A stretch of DNA of 64,000 nt from Helianthus annuus (lineage: Eukaryota; Streptophyta; Magnoliopsida; Asterales; Asteraceae), in the NCBI RefSeq assembly GCF_002127325.2, contig NC_035435.2, positions 112,589,235 through 112,653,234 of the forward strand, in the 5' to 3' direction. Positions within the stretch are counted from its first letter, which is position 1, and each line of letters opens with the position of its first letter. Shown in pieces: positions 1-10,280 of this stretch. Below the pieces are notes generated by a model, which saw only the letters and a list, made by a program, of their open reading frames with translations, made no database searches and had not been told where the DNA came from. A program made the position numbers and the translations under genes.

Positions 1-206
1 GGAGGAGGTTCATACCTTTGGTCTTCATAGGATGTGTATGAAGTTGATGGCTCGTACCTGGGCTCCTCATAATGGTTATAAGGAGTGGATGGTTGAAATA
101 AGTTACAATATTGTACCGAGTGCGGGTTACTACAATTAGTGCAATAGTCTCTCATGTAATCATCCTCCTCATAGGTGTAGTTGTAGCCTCCTGAGTATTG
201 ATCCAT
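1..206 (-). CDS. gag-like N-terminus, partial
   Basis: An uninterrupted frame of 68 codons starts at the ATG at 206-204 and leaves the window at base 1. It begins MDQYSGGYNYTYEEDDYM and continues with a C-x2-C pair, then a Tyr/Pro/Ser-rich stretch. It lies where gag is expected, about 380 nt downstream of the PBS on the same strand. The acidic, Tyr-rich, low-complexity start is typical of disordered Gag N-termini, but no diagnostic domain is included in this part. Function is therefore assigned from position only. Confidence 0.55.
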   Translation of the reverse strand, partial: MDQYSGGYNYTYEEDDYMRDYCTNCSNPHSVQYCNLFQPSTPYNHYEEPRYEPSTSYTSYEDQRYEPP

Positions 207-583
207 AAGAATCACTCAACAGACCACAACTGAGTCTCGGGACCAGAAAACAAAAACAAAAATGAAACAGAAGCTGGACACGCCCCGTGTTCAGTGGACA
301 TGGCCCCGTGTACAGGATCTGTATCTGGGCGTTTTAATTAAAGTTACTGGTCTCGTTGGACACGGGGGCGTGTTCAATGTGCACGGCCCCGTGTTCAGAC
401 TCTGTATCTGGGTATCTAACTAAAAATATGCAGCATGGGGGCGTGTTCAGTGAGCACGGCCCCGTGTTCAGGCTACTGTAAATGCAAACTAAACTAAAAT
501 GCAGAAAAATGTGCGCACGTTTTAAAAAAGTTTTGAAAAACTGATTAGGCCGTCGATTTTAAGCTTTCTTAAAATCCTTGTGT

Positions 584-600
584 CCCCGGTAACGGCGCCA
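584..600 (-). other. Primer-binding site, tRNA-Asp type
   Basis: The minus strand reads TGGCGCCGTTACCGGGG, six bases after the LTR end. It is complementary to the 3' end of plant tRNA-Asp with one mismatch (A where G is usual). Confidence 0.8.
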
Positions 601-1006
601 AAAACTTGATGCGTGTGAAGTGTGTTATAGTTTAGATGCATATTTTAAGCCCTTTTTACACTTTTAGCCAAGTTTTAAATTTATAAAACACGATATTTAC
701 TAACACTAAACACACATATGGGCAAGTGCACCCATCGTGGACGTAGTATAGTGTTGGTAAGATACCGAGGTCGTCCAAGGACACAAGAGCTTTTAGTACC
801 GGTTTATCCTCAACGTCTAACCAAATCAAAATGTTAGAAAAGATATTTAAACTAAGAAAATAAAAACTAACTAAATGCTGAAAAATAAAATAAAAATAAA
901 AACAGATAGACAAGATGAATCACTTAGATCCGACTCGTGTATTAGTATAATCTTTGATTATTTTCGCACTTTTGCACTTGTTTAAGAGATTATCTTAGTT
1001 ATTCTA

Positions 1007-1222
1007 GTAGGCCCCTCTTTTGAAGGTGACGTTACCCTCAACCCAGTAGTTTGAGTCAGCAAGGATACAATCCTAAAGGGTCGGATTATTGAAAGATAAT
1101 GAATTAAGTTATTAATGCAAATTATGGTAGGCCCCTCTTTTGGAGGTGACGTTACCCTCGACTAAGTAGTCTGAGTCAGCAGGGATACAGTCCTAAATAG
1201 CCGGGTTATAGTATTAATAGTA
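1007..1222. repeat. 120-bp tandem duplication inside the LTR
   Basis: Two diverged copies start at 1007 and 1127 with GTAGGCCCCTCTTTTG; both contain 'gaggtgacgttaccctc'-like and 'gagtcagca.ggatac' stretches. The second copy is slightly shorter. Confidence 0.75.
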
Positions 1223-1691
1223 GTTAACTTATGAGGGGGTCAAAGAGTTTGGATCCCCGCCATCCAATACCTATGGGCATTGAAGGAGATCCTACTAAAT
1301 TTGACCCAGGTCCCTTGCAGGACCTCTAAACGCTGAACAAGGGCAAGACCCTTACCAAACCGTTCCCTTAACCCCCGACCAGGTAGCCAACATACCTCCA
1401 TATAGACCGTGGAGATATGAATGGTGAAAATCTTTTATTTTATATAGACAGTAAAATAATGGCAAGACACCACGGACAAACGATAAGGAAGAATCACCTT
1501 CAACATAAGCAACTAGTTATTAAAGTCATTAATACAAAACCAAATAAAAAGTGCAAAAGATTAAAAATAAAAAGTATTATACTAAACACTTGTCTTCACC
1601 AAGTGATGTAAGAGACTTAGGCAAACATGGCCTTGATTGTCAAGAACTCTTACGATCAATCTTGGATCCCGAGACGACTCACACACTCTAT

Positions 1692-1751
1692 GATGGACAA
1701 TGGATGATGGTGGTGGATGATGGTGTTGTGATGGTGGTGGATGGTGGATGA
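1692..1751. repeat. Purine-rich minisatellite (ATGGTGG-like)
   Basis: Imperfect repeats of GATGGTGGTGGAT lie in the transcribed part of the LTR, about 55-110 bp downstream of its TATA box. Confidence 0.6.
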
Positions 1752-1803
1752 AGTGTGAGAGAGGTGGTGTGCCAAGGGATGAGTTGAAATGAAGCCAAGC
1801 ACT

Positions 1804-1815
1804 CCTATTTATAGG
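1804..1815 (-). promoter_or_regulatory. LTR TATA box
   Basis: The minus strand reads CCTATAAATAGG, a textbook plant TATA element. Three paired GC-rich quasi-palindromes lie within 240 bp upstream (1829-2052), so this is a plausible U3 core promoter driving minus-strand transcription. Confidence 0.6.
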
Positions 1816-2298
1816 CTGAACAGAAGCCTGGGCACGGTCCCGTGTCCGCTGCACACGACCCCGTGCCCGTCTGACAATCTCTCTCTTCATTAATTGTAAT
1901 TCGCAATTACAATTAACGCCTGCAGTACTTTCGCCACCCCCCCGTGTTCACTGGGCACGGCCCCGTGGTGGGCAATAGAAGCTTCTATAGATTTGTCTTT
2001 TCTGCTGCTTCTTGGGCACGGCCCCGTGCTGGCTGAGCACGGGGCGTGTTCAGTCTTCTGCCTTCTCTGTTTTGCTTGGGAAGATGCTGTCGAGGGGTCG
2101 GGCAATCCACTTATGTTCTTTTTCTTGTATTTATGTTAGATTTAGCTGCCTTTTTGCTTCTTTTGTTAATTTGAGCTCATTTAATCCTGAAAATATAAAA
2201 GGAAGACAAAAACACTCTTTTTGCAACATTAGTACTTAAAAAGGGTTAGTTTTATGCCTCATTTGATGTAATTTATATGTTGCATTTTACACACATCA

Positions 2299-2849
2299 TT
2301 TAATAATTTAACAAAATAAGTACATAGATAGTCTATATACTTTACCAGTTGTTTGAAAATGGTTCTTATTTTCAGAAACTATGGGTTTAGTCTAACAACT
2401 TTGAAAATTGTCACACGTTTAGTCCCTAACTCTTAACAACATTTATTTTAACTATTAAATACCCCACGTGCTTCCCACATGAGAGCTTTTTCATCTTTTC
2501 ACGTGTTTTATTAAATACCCCCACGTGCTTCCCACACGAGGGTTTTTTCATCTTTTCACTGTTAAATACCCCCACTTTAAAAATTAACACATGTTTAGTC
2601 CCAGCTTGTTTTCATACATGTTCGTTTATTACTATTTTAAACAAACAGTTTATGAACATAAACGAACACAAACCAATAGAAACAAACATATACAAACATA
2701 AACAAATCGTGAATATCCAAAATATAGTCTAAAATATCATCATCCTCACATCTAACATTTCAAAAGTAACACAACAATTTCTAAATTAAATTTAGAAAAT
2801 CAGATTAATTGTAAATTAATATCAATAATAAATAAACTTGAACTAATAT
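2299..2849. other. Non-coding spacer with a 62-bp direct repeat
   Basis: AT-rich sequence with no gene seen. Two imperfect copies of a unit containing CCCCACGTGCTTCCCACA.GAG..TTTTTTCATCTTTTCAC lie at about 2453-2577. Around 2620-2720 there are GTTCGTTTA/AAACGAAC-type runs like those in the hAT-like MITE at 4587-5267, possibly part of an older decayed copy. Confidence 0.5.
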
Positions 2850-3486
2850 TCTATACAATCTTAAAGAAGAAAGTCGGTGGGTTTCCCATCGGCTTTGCCT
2901 CCTTACCCCCCCCCCCCCCCGTATTTTCATAATATTGCAATTTTAGCCCATTTACTTTGTAATCTTCAAAGTTTCATAAAATGGCAAATTTAGTCCTTAA
3001 ACCTTTTACTTTGAATTTTCAAAACCTTTCCTTAAACCTCATCTTTTAAAGTTTGCCAACACCAACCCTCTACTTTGGTTTTCCACCATCACCCCTTTAG
3101 CTCTTACATAGTTACGCACGAACCCTCTTATTTTACATTTCCACCAATACCCCCTCATCTTTTACACATTTCTGCCACCACCCCTATACTTTTACACTTG
3201 ACTTTGCTTTTTTACCCCTTGCACTATTACTCCATTTTTACACCCGCCCACCTTTAAAAAAATTGCAATTGTAACCCCTAGACTACAACTCCTACTTTGC
3301 AACTGTCAATGCATTGTGTTTTACAAAATGTCTTAGGCATTGTGTTTTACACTTTGTGTCTACCTTTGTGCTTTACACTTTTTTGTAATTGTTTTTTACG
3401 CATGGCGTTTTACGAATCGTGTTTTGTCTTACTATATGTTTCCACCCGTCGCGCGCCGCCACAACGTGCGGCGGGCAAAATACTAG
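2850..3486 (+). mobile_element. Non-autonomous Helitron (637 bp)
   Basis: The 3' end is diagnostic: a GC-rich hairpin (CCCGTCGCGCG, then CCGCCACAA, then CGTGCGGCGGG; two wobble pairs) is followed by CAAAATACTAG and a T. This is the CTRR terminus with its hairpin and 3' T target. The likely 5' end is TCTATACAATCTTAAAG at 2850, like plant Helitron starts; the base before it is T rather than the usual A, so this boundary is less certain. There is no Rep/helicase. The interior has pyrimidine-rich 'CCTTTACTTT' repeats and a C15 run at 2906-2920. Confidence 0.75.
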
Positions 3487-3756
3487 TTTAAACAAAAAAA
3501 CATAAATGACGGAGATAAACACATGTAAATGAGAATAGTTAAACGAACCTAAGTAGGGATAAGCAAATGGTAGGGGTGTGTATGGTCGGTTTAGTTCGGT
3601 TTTTACCATTAACCATAACCGCTAGCTTTGGTTATGAAATTCCTTAACCATAACCATGACCGAACTTTGGTTATGGTTAATCGGTTATGAAGTCAGTTGT
3701 GGTTCGGTTTTGGTTATTTCAGTTATCTAACCAATCAAGGTTTGAAATAAATAAGG

Positions 3757-4128
3757 GAGTTAAATGCCATTTTAGTCCCTGTGGTTTAGGCCATTTTGCA
3801 GTTTAGTCCAAATATTTCATTTTTCATGTGGGTCCAAAAAAGTTTCACCTTTACCATTTTAGTCCACTGGGTTAACTTCATCCATTATTTATGTTAAGGA
3901 GAAAGGAAATTCGGTCATTTTATATGGCCGAATTGCCCTTCTAGTTCACAGAATTACATATAAAATGACCAAATTGCGCTTCTCGTTAACAAAAAAATGG
4001 ATGAAGTTAACCTAGTGGACGAAAATGACAACGATGAAACCTTTTTGGGCCCACATGCGAAAAATGAAACCTTTGGACTAAACTGGCAAAATGGCCCAAA
4101 CCACAGGGACTAAAATGGTATTTAACTC
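3757..4128. mobile_element. Mutator-like foldback MITE (372 bp)
   Basis: Almost the whole element is two inverted arms of about 180 bp, with ends GAGTTAAATGCC and its complement. The flanks TAAATAAGG and TAAATAGGG form a 9-bp TSD with one mismatch, the size expected for MULEs. It is nested in the hAT-like element 3571-5273. Confidence 0.75.
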
Positions 4129-4586
4129 TAAATAGGGATGTGCATGGTTTGAACTTAGCTTTGTCCTTTTTTATACGATAACTGTAACTACACTTTTTGG
4201 TTAAACTACCGATGTGAGATTCTTTTTAATAAAGTAATTCGCAACAAGACTACACCATAACACCTCAAATTCCTCATCAATATAAAGGGCATCTACATAA
4301 ACATTATTTGTTAGTAGCATACTTTTATCTTAGTAAAAGACTTATATATGGTTAATTTAAAACATAAATCCATTAATAAACTTAACATTACAAGTTTGGT
4401 TCGATTTTGGTTATATCGGTTAACCAAAGCTTCAAAACCGTAAGCATAACCGATTGGTCGGTTAAACAAAGTTTCATAACCATAACCATTGGTTATTTCG
4501 GTTATCGGTTAATAGCGGTTCGTTTACGTCGGTTATGATTCGGTTATCGGTTATTGGTTATGGCGGTTAATTTGCTCAGCCCTAGC

Positions 4587-5267
4587 TAGGGCTGTAAACG
4601 AACCGAACGTTTAGCGAACAGTTCGTGAACAGTTCGGCGGGAAGTTCGTTTATTTTCGTTCGTTTATTAAACGAACGAACATGAACAAGAAATTTCGTTC
4701 GGTTAGTTAAATGAACGAACATGAACAGAGGTCTCGTTCGTTCGATTGTGTTCGTGAACGTTCGGTAAGGTGTTCGTGAACGTGTTCATGAACATTCAGT
4801 AATTTGTGTTCGTTTATGTTCATATGTTTGTGTTTTAATTGAATATCTTTGTACTTTCTTATATTTTATTTGTACTTTTTATATTATTAAAATTTTATTT
4901 ATTTTATTTTCCTAACAATATAACTAGGAAACCCACTTTTACCTTGTTTATGCATCATTTCTTTTTCATTTCTCATTATTTACATCCACGAATGCAATCG
5001 ACCTCCGTTCCATAATAAAGGATTCAAGTTCGAGTGCTACTCTCTGGGTCATCTATCTTTATCCTTCGTCGCGTTCACCAAATTTATTTATGTTTGTTTG
5101 TGTTCGTGAACACGTTCGCGAACATGCTCATTTCCTTAATGAACGAACACGAACATAAAATCTCGTTCGGTAAGTGTTCATGAACCGTTCGTGAACACAT
5201 TTATTTTCTTAACGAACGAACACGAACAAGGTCTTGTTTGTGTTCGTTCGGTTCGTTTACAGCCCTA
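4587..5267. mobile_element. hAT-like MITE (681 bp) with perfect TSD
   Basis: Terminal inverted repeats are perfect for more than 20 bp (TAGGGCTGTAAACGAACCG and complement) and an exact 8-bp TSD, GCCCTAGC, lies at 4579-4586 and 5268-5275. The body is composed of repeated GTTCGTTTA/CGAACACGAAC words. It inserted at the 3' tip of the older hAT-like element. Confidence 0.9.
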
Positions 5268-5326
5268 GCCCTAGCAAATGGTACCGGTTCAGAGTCGGTA
5301 ACAAATTTCCCGAACTGACTCGAAAG

Positions 5327-5548
5327 ATTTTCGGTACCGGCATTTAGCGTTTTCGGTACCTTTAGTACAGGTATTTACCTTCAAATATCGGTTCGTACCG
5401 GGTATTTTCGGTACCAGTACCCATTATTTGGGATTTTCGGTACCGACATTTAGCGTTTTCGGTACCTTTAGTACCAATATTTACTAATTTTTACCTTCAA
5501 ATATCGGTTCGTACCGGGTATTTTCGGTACCAGTACCCATTTTTTGGG
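5327..5548. repeat. Tandem duplication rich in GGTACC
   Basis: Copies start at 5327 and 5433 with ATTTTCGGTACCG.CATTTAG; the second is about 10 bp longer through a local insertion. Confidence 0.7.
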
Positions 5549-5580
5549 ATTTCCGGTACCGGTTGGTACCGAACTCATCC

Positions 5581-5779
5581 AGTTCAAATGTAAATGAACA
5601 AACTTAAATAAACCAAAAAGACATGTGTATATGTTCGTTTGTTTATTTAAATGAACAAAAAAAATATGTTCATGTTCATTCCTTTATACAATAAACAAAC
5701 TTCCGGTCAAACAATTCATTTAACGTCTAATTCATTCACAACCCTTTAAATATTTTCAAGAACTCACTAATATCTTTCA
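5581..5779. other. AT-rich spacer before the Copia element
   Basis: No gene seen. Contains GTTCGTTTGTTTATTT-like words that may be the remnant end of another hAT-like element. Its last five bases, TTTCA, are the left TSD of the Copia element. Confidence 0.4.
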
Positions 5780-6646
5780 TGTTGGATATAATGTTCAATT
5801 GTCGATTATAATTCAATGTTGCCGTCAATGTACGACCCAAAGAGTTACACTTTGGGCAACGAACATTTAACGGTGTTTTAATCGTTAATCACCGGATCAC
5901 GAAATAATAAGCGTAATAAAAGAAACGGCTAATTATTTAGAATAATTACGGAGAGCCGGATTAATATTATAATTAATTTGTTAATTATAATTAATATTGG
6001 ATAATTAAAATGAAAGAGATAATTGTTACAATTATGAGATAATTATGTAGAGTTGTGATTGGATTACAATTCTAATGTTGATTTTAAATAAAAGATATAC
6101 ATATTATATCCATTATCAGTTCCAATTTAATCTCATACGGATATAAGAAGGAATATGAAAAGGGATCTCAAGTAGGGATCTCTAATAATTGTTGTAAGCT
6201 TCTGCCGCCGAAGACTCTGATGAAACAAGAACCTCAATTGCAATATTTGTTCAAAGGATTTATTTTGGGCAAAAGAAAGGAGGCAATAGTTCAAGAAGTT
6301 TTAATTGGCTAGTACAAACAAACCTTCTTATTTCTTTATTTACGCAAAAAGGTAAGTAAAGTTTTGAACTTTATTTTCTTTAGAATAAGGTTTCGTTTGA
6401 AATCGTTTCAAACAAACAAACATGATTTCGTGGTCAACGATCATCTAGCGAGATCGTTCGTTGAACCAAGGTGTCTTTCTTGGATGTCACGATTCTTTAA
6501 TTTTATTATAACCTATTTTGATTGTAAAGAGATCACTGGTGGAAATGGTTTAGAACCAAACCTCGTGTACATGTTTTCCGCTGCGTTCAGTTTGTTTGAC
6601 AAATTGACTAAAATTATTTTCTAAAAGTTACACGAAATTTCCAACA
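5780..6646 (+). repeat. 5' LTR of Copia element
   Basis: Starts TGTTGGATATAATG and ends AATTTCCAACA, followed after one base by the PBS. Same length as the 3' LTR. A short open frame at 6364-6624 is repeated in the 3' LTR and is not considered a gene. Confidence 0.95.
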
Positions 6647-6647
6647 G

Positions 6648-6660
6648 TGGTATCAGAGCC
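6648..6660 (+). other. Primer-binding site, initiator tRNA-Met
   Basis: TGGTATCAGAGCC, one base after the LTR end, is the standard plant Copia PBS. Confidence 0.95.
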
Positions 6661-8126
6661 ACCTTACAAATCAAAGTAGGCTAATTTTATTATAGTGTTT
6701 ATAGATCTATAAAATAGTTATAGAATTGCATGCTTAGAATCGAGTAGATTTGGCATAGGAACCTGTCACGTATAATAGTTATAGGCAAGTTTTATTAAGG
6801 CCAAAAAAAAAAAATAACACTTGTCAAAGTCCTCTTTGAAATAATTTTTGGCCTTAACCTATTTCGTTTAGCTTAATGATCGTACTATGCAAATTCGGGT
6901 TTAGAATTTTTTTTTTATGAAACGCGCACCTAATTAGTTTTGAAGCTATACGGTTAAGTAAATAAAAAAAAACGGAAATATTGAAATAGTGATTTCAATA
7001 TAAAAGGCGATATATTTAAAAAGAAATCAGATGTCATTAAATTCTATTTTTTTTCTTCTTATCGGAAATTTAATTTATAAAAAAGTTTTTTTAGGATGGG
7101 ATCCAAGATTAAGTGGGAGCACAAAAGGGTTTGTGTTATACTTAATGGGCTCGGTTCATGTTCTTGGGCTCGAACGAACCGAACATATTCTGAACCCGGA
7201 ATTCCATATTTATTTATTTTATTATGCGTTTTGCCATGAAATGTTTGTTACGTACATAAAATTAATAATTAATACACGATCATGAAAACGACAATTTTAA
7301 TAAAAGGTTTATTATGTATTGGATAGGTAATTAAAATAAACAGTTTATTTTAAAATACAAAAATCAAAATTGGTTTTACAAAAATTTAAAGTTAATTTGA
7401 AAACCGTAATTAATAAAAGTTATTAATTAAAATAAATTTGCGACACGACCAACTTAGATTAAATAGGGTATTTAAAATTAATCGGTCGAGTGATTGAAAG
7501 GTGTTTCAAGTCGTCACAAATTAAAACGTAAAATTGATTTTTACAAAGGAATTGTATAGCCTATGTTCATGCCATAGGCCGTACATGTATTTTAAAACGA
7601 CCCAAACTGGTAATTTTAAAATATAACCCAAATTAAAATCGATATTCTACGCCACCCTAAATTAAGAACACCCGAACTGATCTATCTGAACCCCTGGTGC
7701 TAGTGTTTACCCTGCATCCAGGCCTACGGTTTTGGTTAGGGGTAGTTCCGCGATTTCCATGCTTACATGGGCCAGGCTACAGTTCTGATTTGAGGACAAA
7801 TATCACTTTTGCGACACGAGAGCGAATGTTAGTGTTTACCCTGCATTTGTCTTCTACGGTTGTGAAAGTGGGTGTAGTTGGGGTTAACGTACCAATGCTT
7901 GACAATACTCGTCATGCGACCCCAAACCAAGAATTATGTAGTCGACACAATTGGTGATCGTCACCTACCCTTCAATCTATGCCGGTGAAGAGTGCTAAGT
8001 CCATTCACTGAGTTATGGGGAGATGGGATCTCATCCTAATTCCTAAAATTTTGTAAATCTTGGGTCAAAATTGAATTATGTTAATGCATGAAAATTACTA
8101 ATAAAATTTTCTTCTAAATTCTACAG
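6661..8126 (+). other. Copia 5' leader (non-coding)
   Basis: About 1.47 kb between PBS and gag start. No frame of interest. It holds an imperfect direct repeat of 'TTAGTGTTTACCCTGCAT' with nearby 'CTACGGTT' at about 7700-7735 and 7828-7862, and many AT-rich tracts. Confidence 0.6.
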
Positions 8127-10280
8127 ATGTCTACAAATAATTCTGATAACACCAAATTCTCGCTTAAGTCCATCCTTGAAAATGCTAAACTTGATAATTC
8201 TAACTTCATGGATTGGTACCACAACCTGAAAATTGTTTCCAGGGCGGAGAAAAAGGCTTATTTCCTTGAAGGACCGATTCCCGAAGCACCTGCTGCTAAT
8301 ACGGGTGCAGCCCGTAGGACATGGGAAAAACATGTTGATGATTCCCAAGATGTGACATGTCTTATGCTAGCTCTGATGATTCCAGAACTTCAGAAGAATC
8401 TGGAAAACTTAGGCGCATATGAGATGAGTGAGCAGCTGAAAAACATGTTTCAGCAGCAAGCTCGTCATGAGCGTTTTGAGGTGATGAGATCTCTCATTAC
8501 ATGTCGCATGCAGGAAGGTACTTCGGTCAATGCTCACGTACTGAAAATGAAGTCTTTCGTTGATCAACTGGAGCGTCTGAACGCACCCCTTAGTAATGAG
8601 TTAGCTACGGATGTGATCCTTAACTCGCTACCCAATTCATATCATCAGTTCGTAATGAACTATAACATGAATGGGTGGGAAAGAACGATCCCAGAGTTGC
8701 ATCAGATGCTAAAAACTGCTGAGACAAACATCCCAACTAAGGGCAATCCAGTGCTGGCGATCAGGGAAGGAAGAATTACCAAGAAGAAGCAATCCAAGGG
8801 AAAAGGCAAGGCGAGTAAGCAAGACACGGGCAAAGGCAAAAAGGTTGCCACTCCGAAGGCAAAGCCTCATAAAGATGCCAAGTGTTTTCACTGTGATGAG
8901 ATCGGGCATTGGAAGAGGAATTGTCCCAAGTACCTGGCTGAGTTGAAGCTTAAGAAGCTGCAGATTGGAGAATCCTCAGGTATACATGTTATTGATCTAT
9001 TTTCCTTTTCGAGCAAATCTTGGGTGTTTGACACTGGATGTGGTTTTCACATTTGTAATGATTTGCAGGGACTAAAAAGGATTAGGAAGCTGAAGCAGGG
9101 TGACTTAGAGCTGCACGTTAGGAACGGGCAGAATGTTGCTGTGAAGGCAGTTGGAGAATTTATTCTTGAATTACCTTCTGGATTGTTTATTACTTTAGAC
9201 AATGTTTTTTATGTTCCTAGTTTGACTAAGAATATTATTTCTGTTTCTGCTTTAAGAGAACAAGGTTTTAATTATGCTTTTGATATTGTTAATGGTAGCA
9301 TTTCTGCATTTTTAAATGGTGTGTTCTATTTTGAGGCTAAGCCTCACAATGGTGTCTATGAAATAGATACTTCTAACAATAGATCAAATAATATAATATG
9401 CTCTCTTTCCTCTAAACGTGTTAAAACTAGCTTTAATCAAGCATATCGTTGGCATTGTCGTCTTGGCCATATTAACATTAATCGCATGAGGAAGCTCCAG
9501 ACCGCAGGGATTCTAGAATCCACAGGTCAGGAGACTTATGATTTATGCGAATGTTGTCTAAGTGGCAAGATGACTAAGGCCTCTTTTACCGGAACTAGTG
9601 AAAGGGCCAAAGACCTGTTAGGACTCATACATACTGATGTATGTGGTCCATTCAGGACTATGTCAAGGAACGGGGAAAGATACTTCGTCACATTTACTGA
9701 TGATTATAGTAGATATGGATATGTTTATCTTATGAAGTTTAAACATGAAACCTTTGAAAAGTTCAAAGAATTCCAAAATGAAGTACAGAATCAACTAGGG
9801 AAAACGATTAAGGCACTTCGATCCGATCGAGGTGGTGAATACATTAATCAAGAGTTTGATGAACATCTCAAGAAGTGTGGGATTATATCCCAACTAACTC
9901 CACCCGGAACACCACAACTCAATGGTGTGTCTGAGAGGAGAAATCGAACCTTATTAGATATGGTTCGATCAATGATGTGTCGTACAAACTTACCACACTC
10001 CTTTTGGAGTTATGCTCTTGAAACTGCTACACGTCTTGTGAATATTGCTCCTACTAAAAAGGTAGAAAAGACACCATATGAGATGTGGCATGGTAAACCA
10101 CCTAAAGTCTCTTACCTTCGCATATGGGGATGTAACGCTTATGTTACCAGTGAGTCTTCGAACAAACTTGATCCTCGCGGTGAAAAAGTTGTTTTCATTG
10201 GATATGCATATCCGGTTGGTTATATTTCTATAATCCTGCTGAAAATAGAGTTTTCACTAAGCGTCGAGGAACATTCCTAG
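8127..10280 (+). CDS. Copia Gag-protease-integrase, frame-broken at its end
   Basis: The frame starts at ATG 8127, the first Met after the leader. Residues about 1-210 are the Copia Gag (UBN2-type). A CCHC zinc knuckle, CFHCDEIGHWKRNC, lies near residue 253, preceded by a Lys-rich stretch. The aspartic protease motif appears as VFDTGCGFHIC near residue 300. The integrase part has the HCRLGH..CECC zinc-binding region, then the catalytic core with HTDVCGP, SDRGGEY and NGVSERRNR (D, D, E residues present). True homology ends near base 10222: one base is missing there, so the last 19 or so codons are out of frame and RT is in the next entry. Known role: virus-like-particle protein, polyprotein cleavage and cDNA integration. 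Confidence 0.9.
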   Translation: MSTNNSDNTKFSLKSILENAKLDNSNFMDWYHNLKIVSRAEKKAYFLEGPIPEAPAANTGAARRTWEKHVDDSQDVTCLMLALMIPELQKNLENLGAYEMSEQLKNMFQQQARHERFEVMRSLITCRMQEGTSVNAHVLKMKSFVDQLERLNAPLSNELATDVILNSLPNSYHQFVMNYNMNGWERTIPELHQMLKTAETNIPTKGNPVLAIREGRITKKKQSKGKGKASKQDTGKGKKVATPKAKPHKDAKCFHCDEIGHWKRNCPKYLAELKLKKLQIGESSGIHVIDLFSFSSKSWVFDTGCGFHICNDLQGLKRIRKLKQGDLELHVRNGQNVAVKAVGEFILELPSGLFITLDNVFYVPSLTKNIISVSALREQGFNYAFDIVNGSISAFLNGVFYFEAKPHNGVYEIDTSNNRSNNIICSLSSKRVKTSFNQAYRWHCRLGHININRMRKLQTAGILESTGQETYDLCECCLSGKMTKASFTGTSERAKDLLGLIHTDVCGPFRTMSRNGERYFVTFTDDYSRYGYVYLMKFKHETFEKFKEFQNEVQNQLGKTIKALRSDRGGEYINQEFDEHLKKCGIISQLTPPGTPQLNGVSERRNRTLLDMVRSMMCRTNLPHSFWSYALETATRLVNIAPTKKVEKTPYEMWHGKPPKVSYLRIWGCNAYVTSESSNKLDPRGEKVVFIGYAYPVGYISIILLKIEFSLSVEEHS

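Larger units (their letters stand above)
1..2298 (-). mobile_element. Partial Ty3/Gypsy LTR retrotransposon (5' LTR, leader, gag start)
   Basis: Read on the minus strand, an LTR (2298 down to 607) is followed by a tRNA-Asp-type primer-binding site, a roughly 400-nt leader and an open gag-like frame that runs off the window edge. The LTR has TG..CA ends (TGATGTGTG and CACGCATCA). This order defines the 5' end of a minus-strand LTR retrotransposon; the rest, including the second LTR and the TSD, lies left of the window. PBS type and LTR length fit Athila/Tat-like Gypsy elements, but no pol domain is visible here, so the lineage is inference. The leader and the U3 region both carry paired GC-rich quasi-palindromes. 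Confidence 0.8.
607..2298 (-). repeat. 5' LTR of the partial Gypsy element (1,692 bp)
   Basis: The inner boundary is fixed by the adjacent PBS and the outer one by the matching inverted ends TGATGTGTG/CACGCATCA. U3 is on the right (about 2298-1816), followed by a TATA box at 1804-1815 and then R/U5. Short open frames inside it are not supported as genes. It contains a 120-bp tandem duplication and a GGTGGATGAT-type low-complexity tract. Confidence 0.75.
3571..5273. mobile_element. Non-autonomous hAT-like element with two nested MITEs
   Basis: The ends are TAGGGGTGTG and CAGCCCTA. A perfect 8-bp TSD GCAAATGG flanks it (3563-3570 and 5274-5281) once the MITE at 4587-5267 is accounted for. The body is built from TAACCATAACC/GGTTATGGTTA repeats in opposite orientation at the two ends. 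No transposase is present. Confidence 0.75.
3554..5580. mobile_element. Decayed outer hAT-like element (GGTACCG-rich)
   Basis: With the nested element removed, sequence starting TAGGGATAAGC continues into GGTACCGGTTC. The far end, GGTACCGAACTCATCC, is roughly its inverted repeat. No convincing TSD is visible and the right tip seems lost. Confidence 0.35.

Noticed and set aside
1582..1890. 102-codon minus-strand frame in the first LTR
   Set aside because: Generated by the GGTGGATGAT minisatellite and lies over the transcription start region; no domain.
6364..6624. 86-codon frame in the Copia LTR, repeated at 13548-13808
   Set aside because: It lies inside both LTR copies without a recognisable domain; identity comes from LTR duplication.
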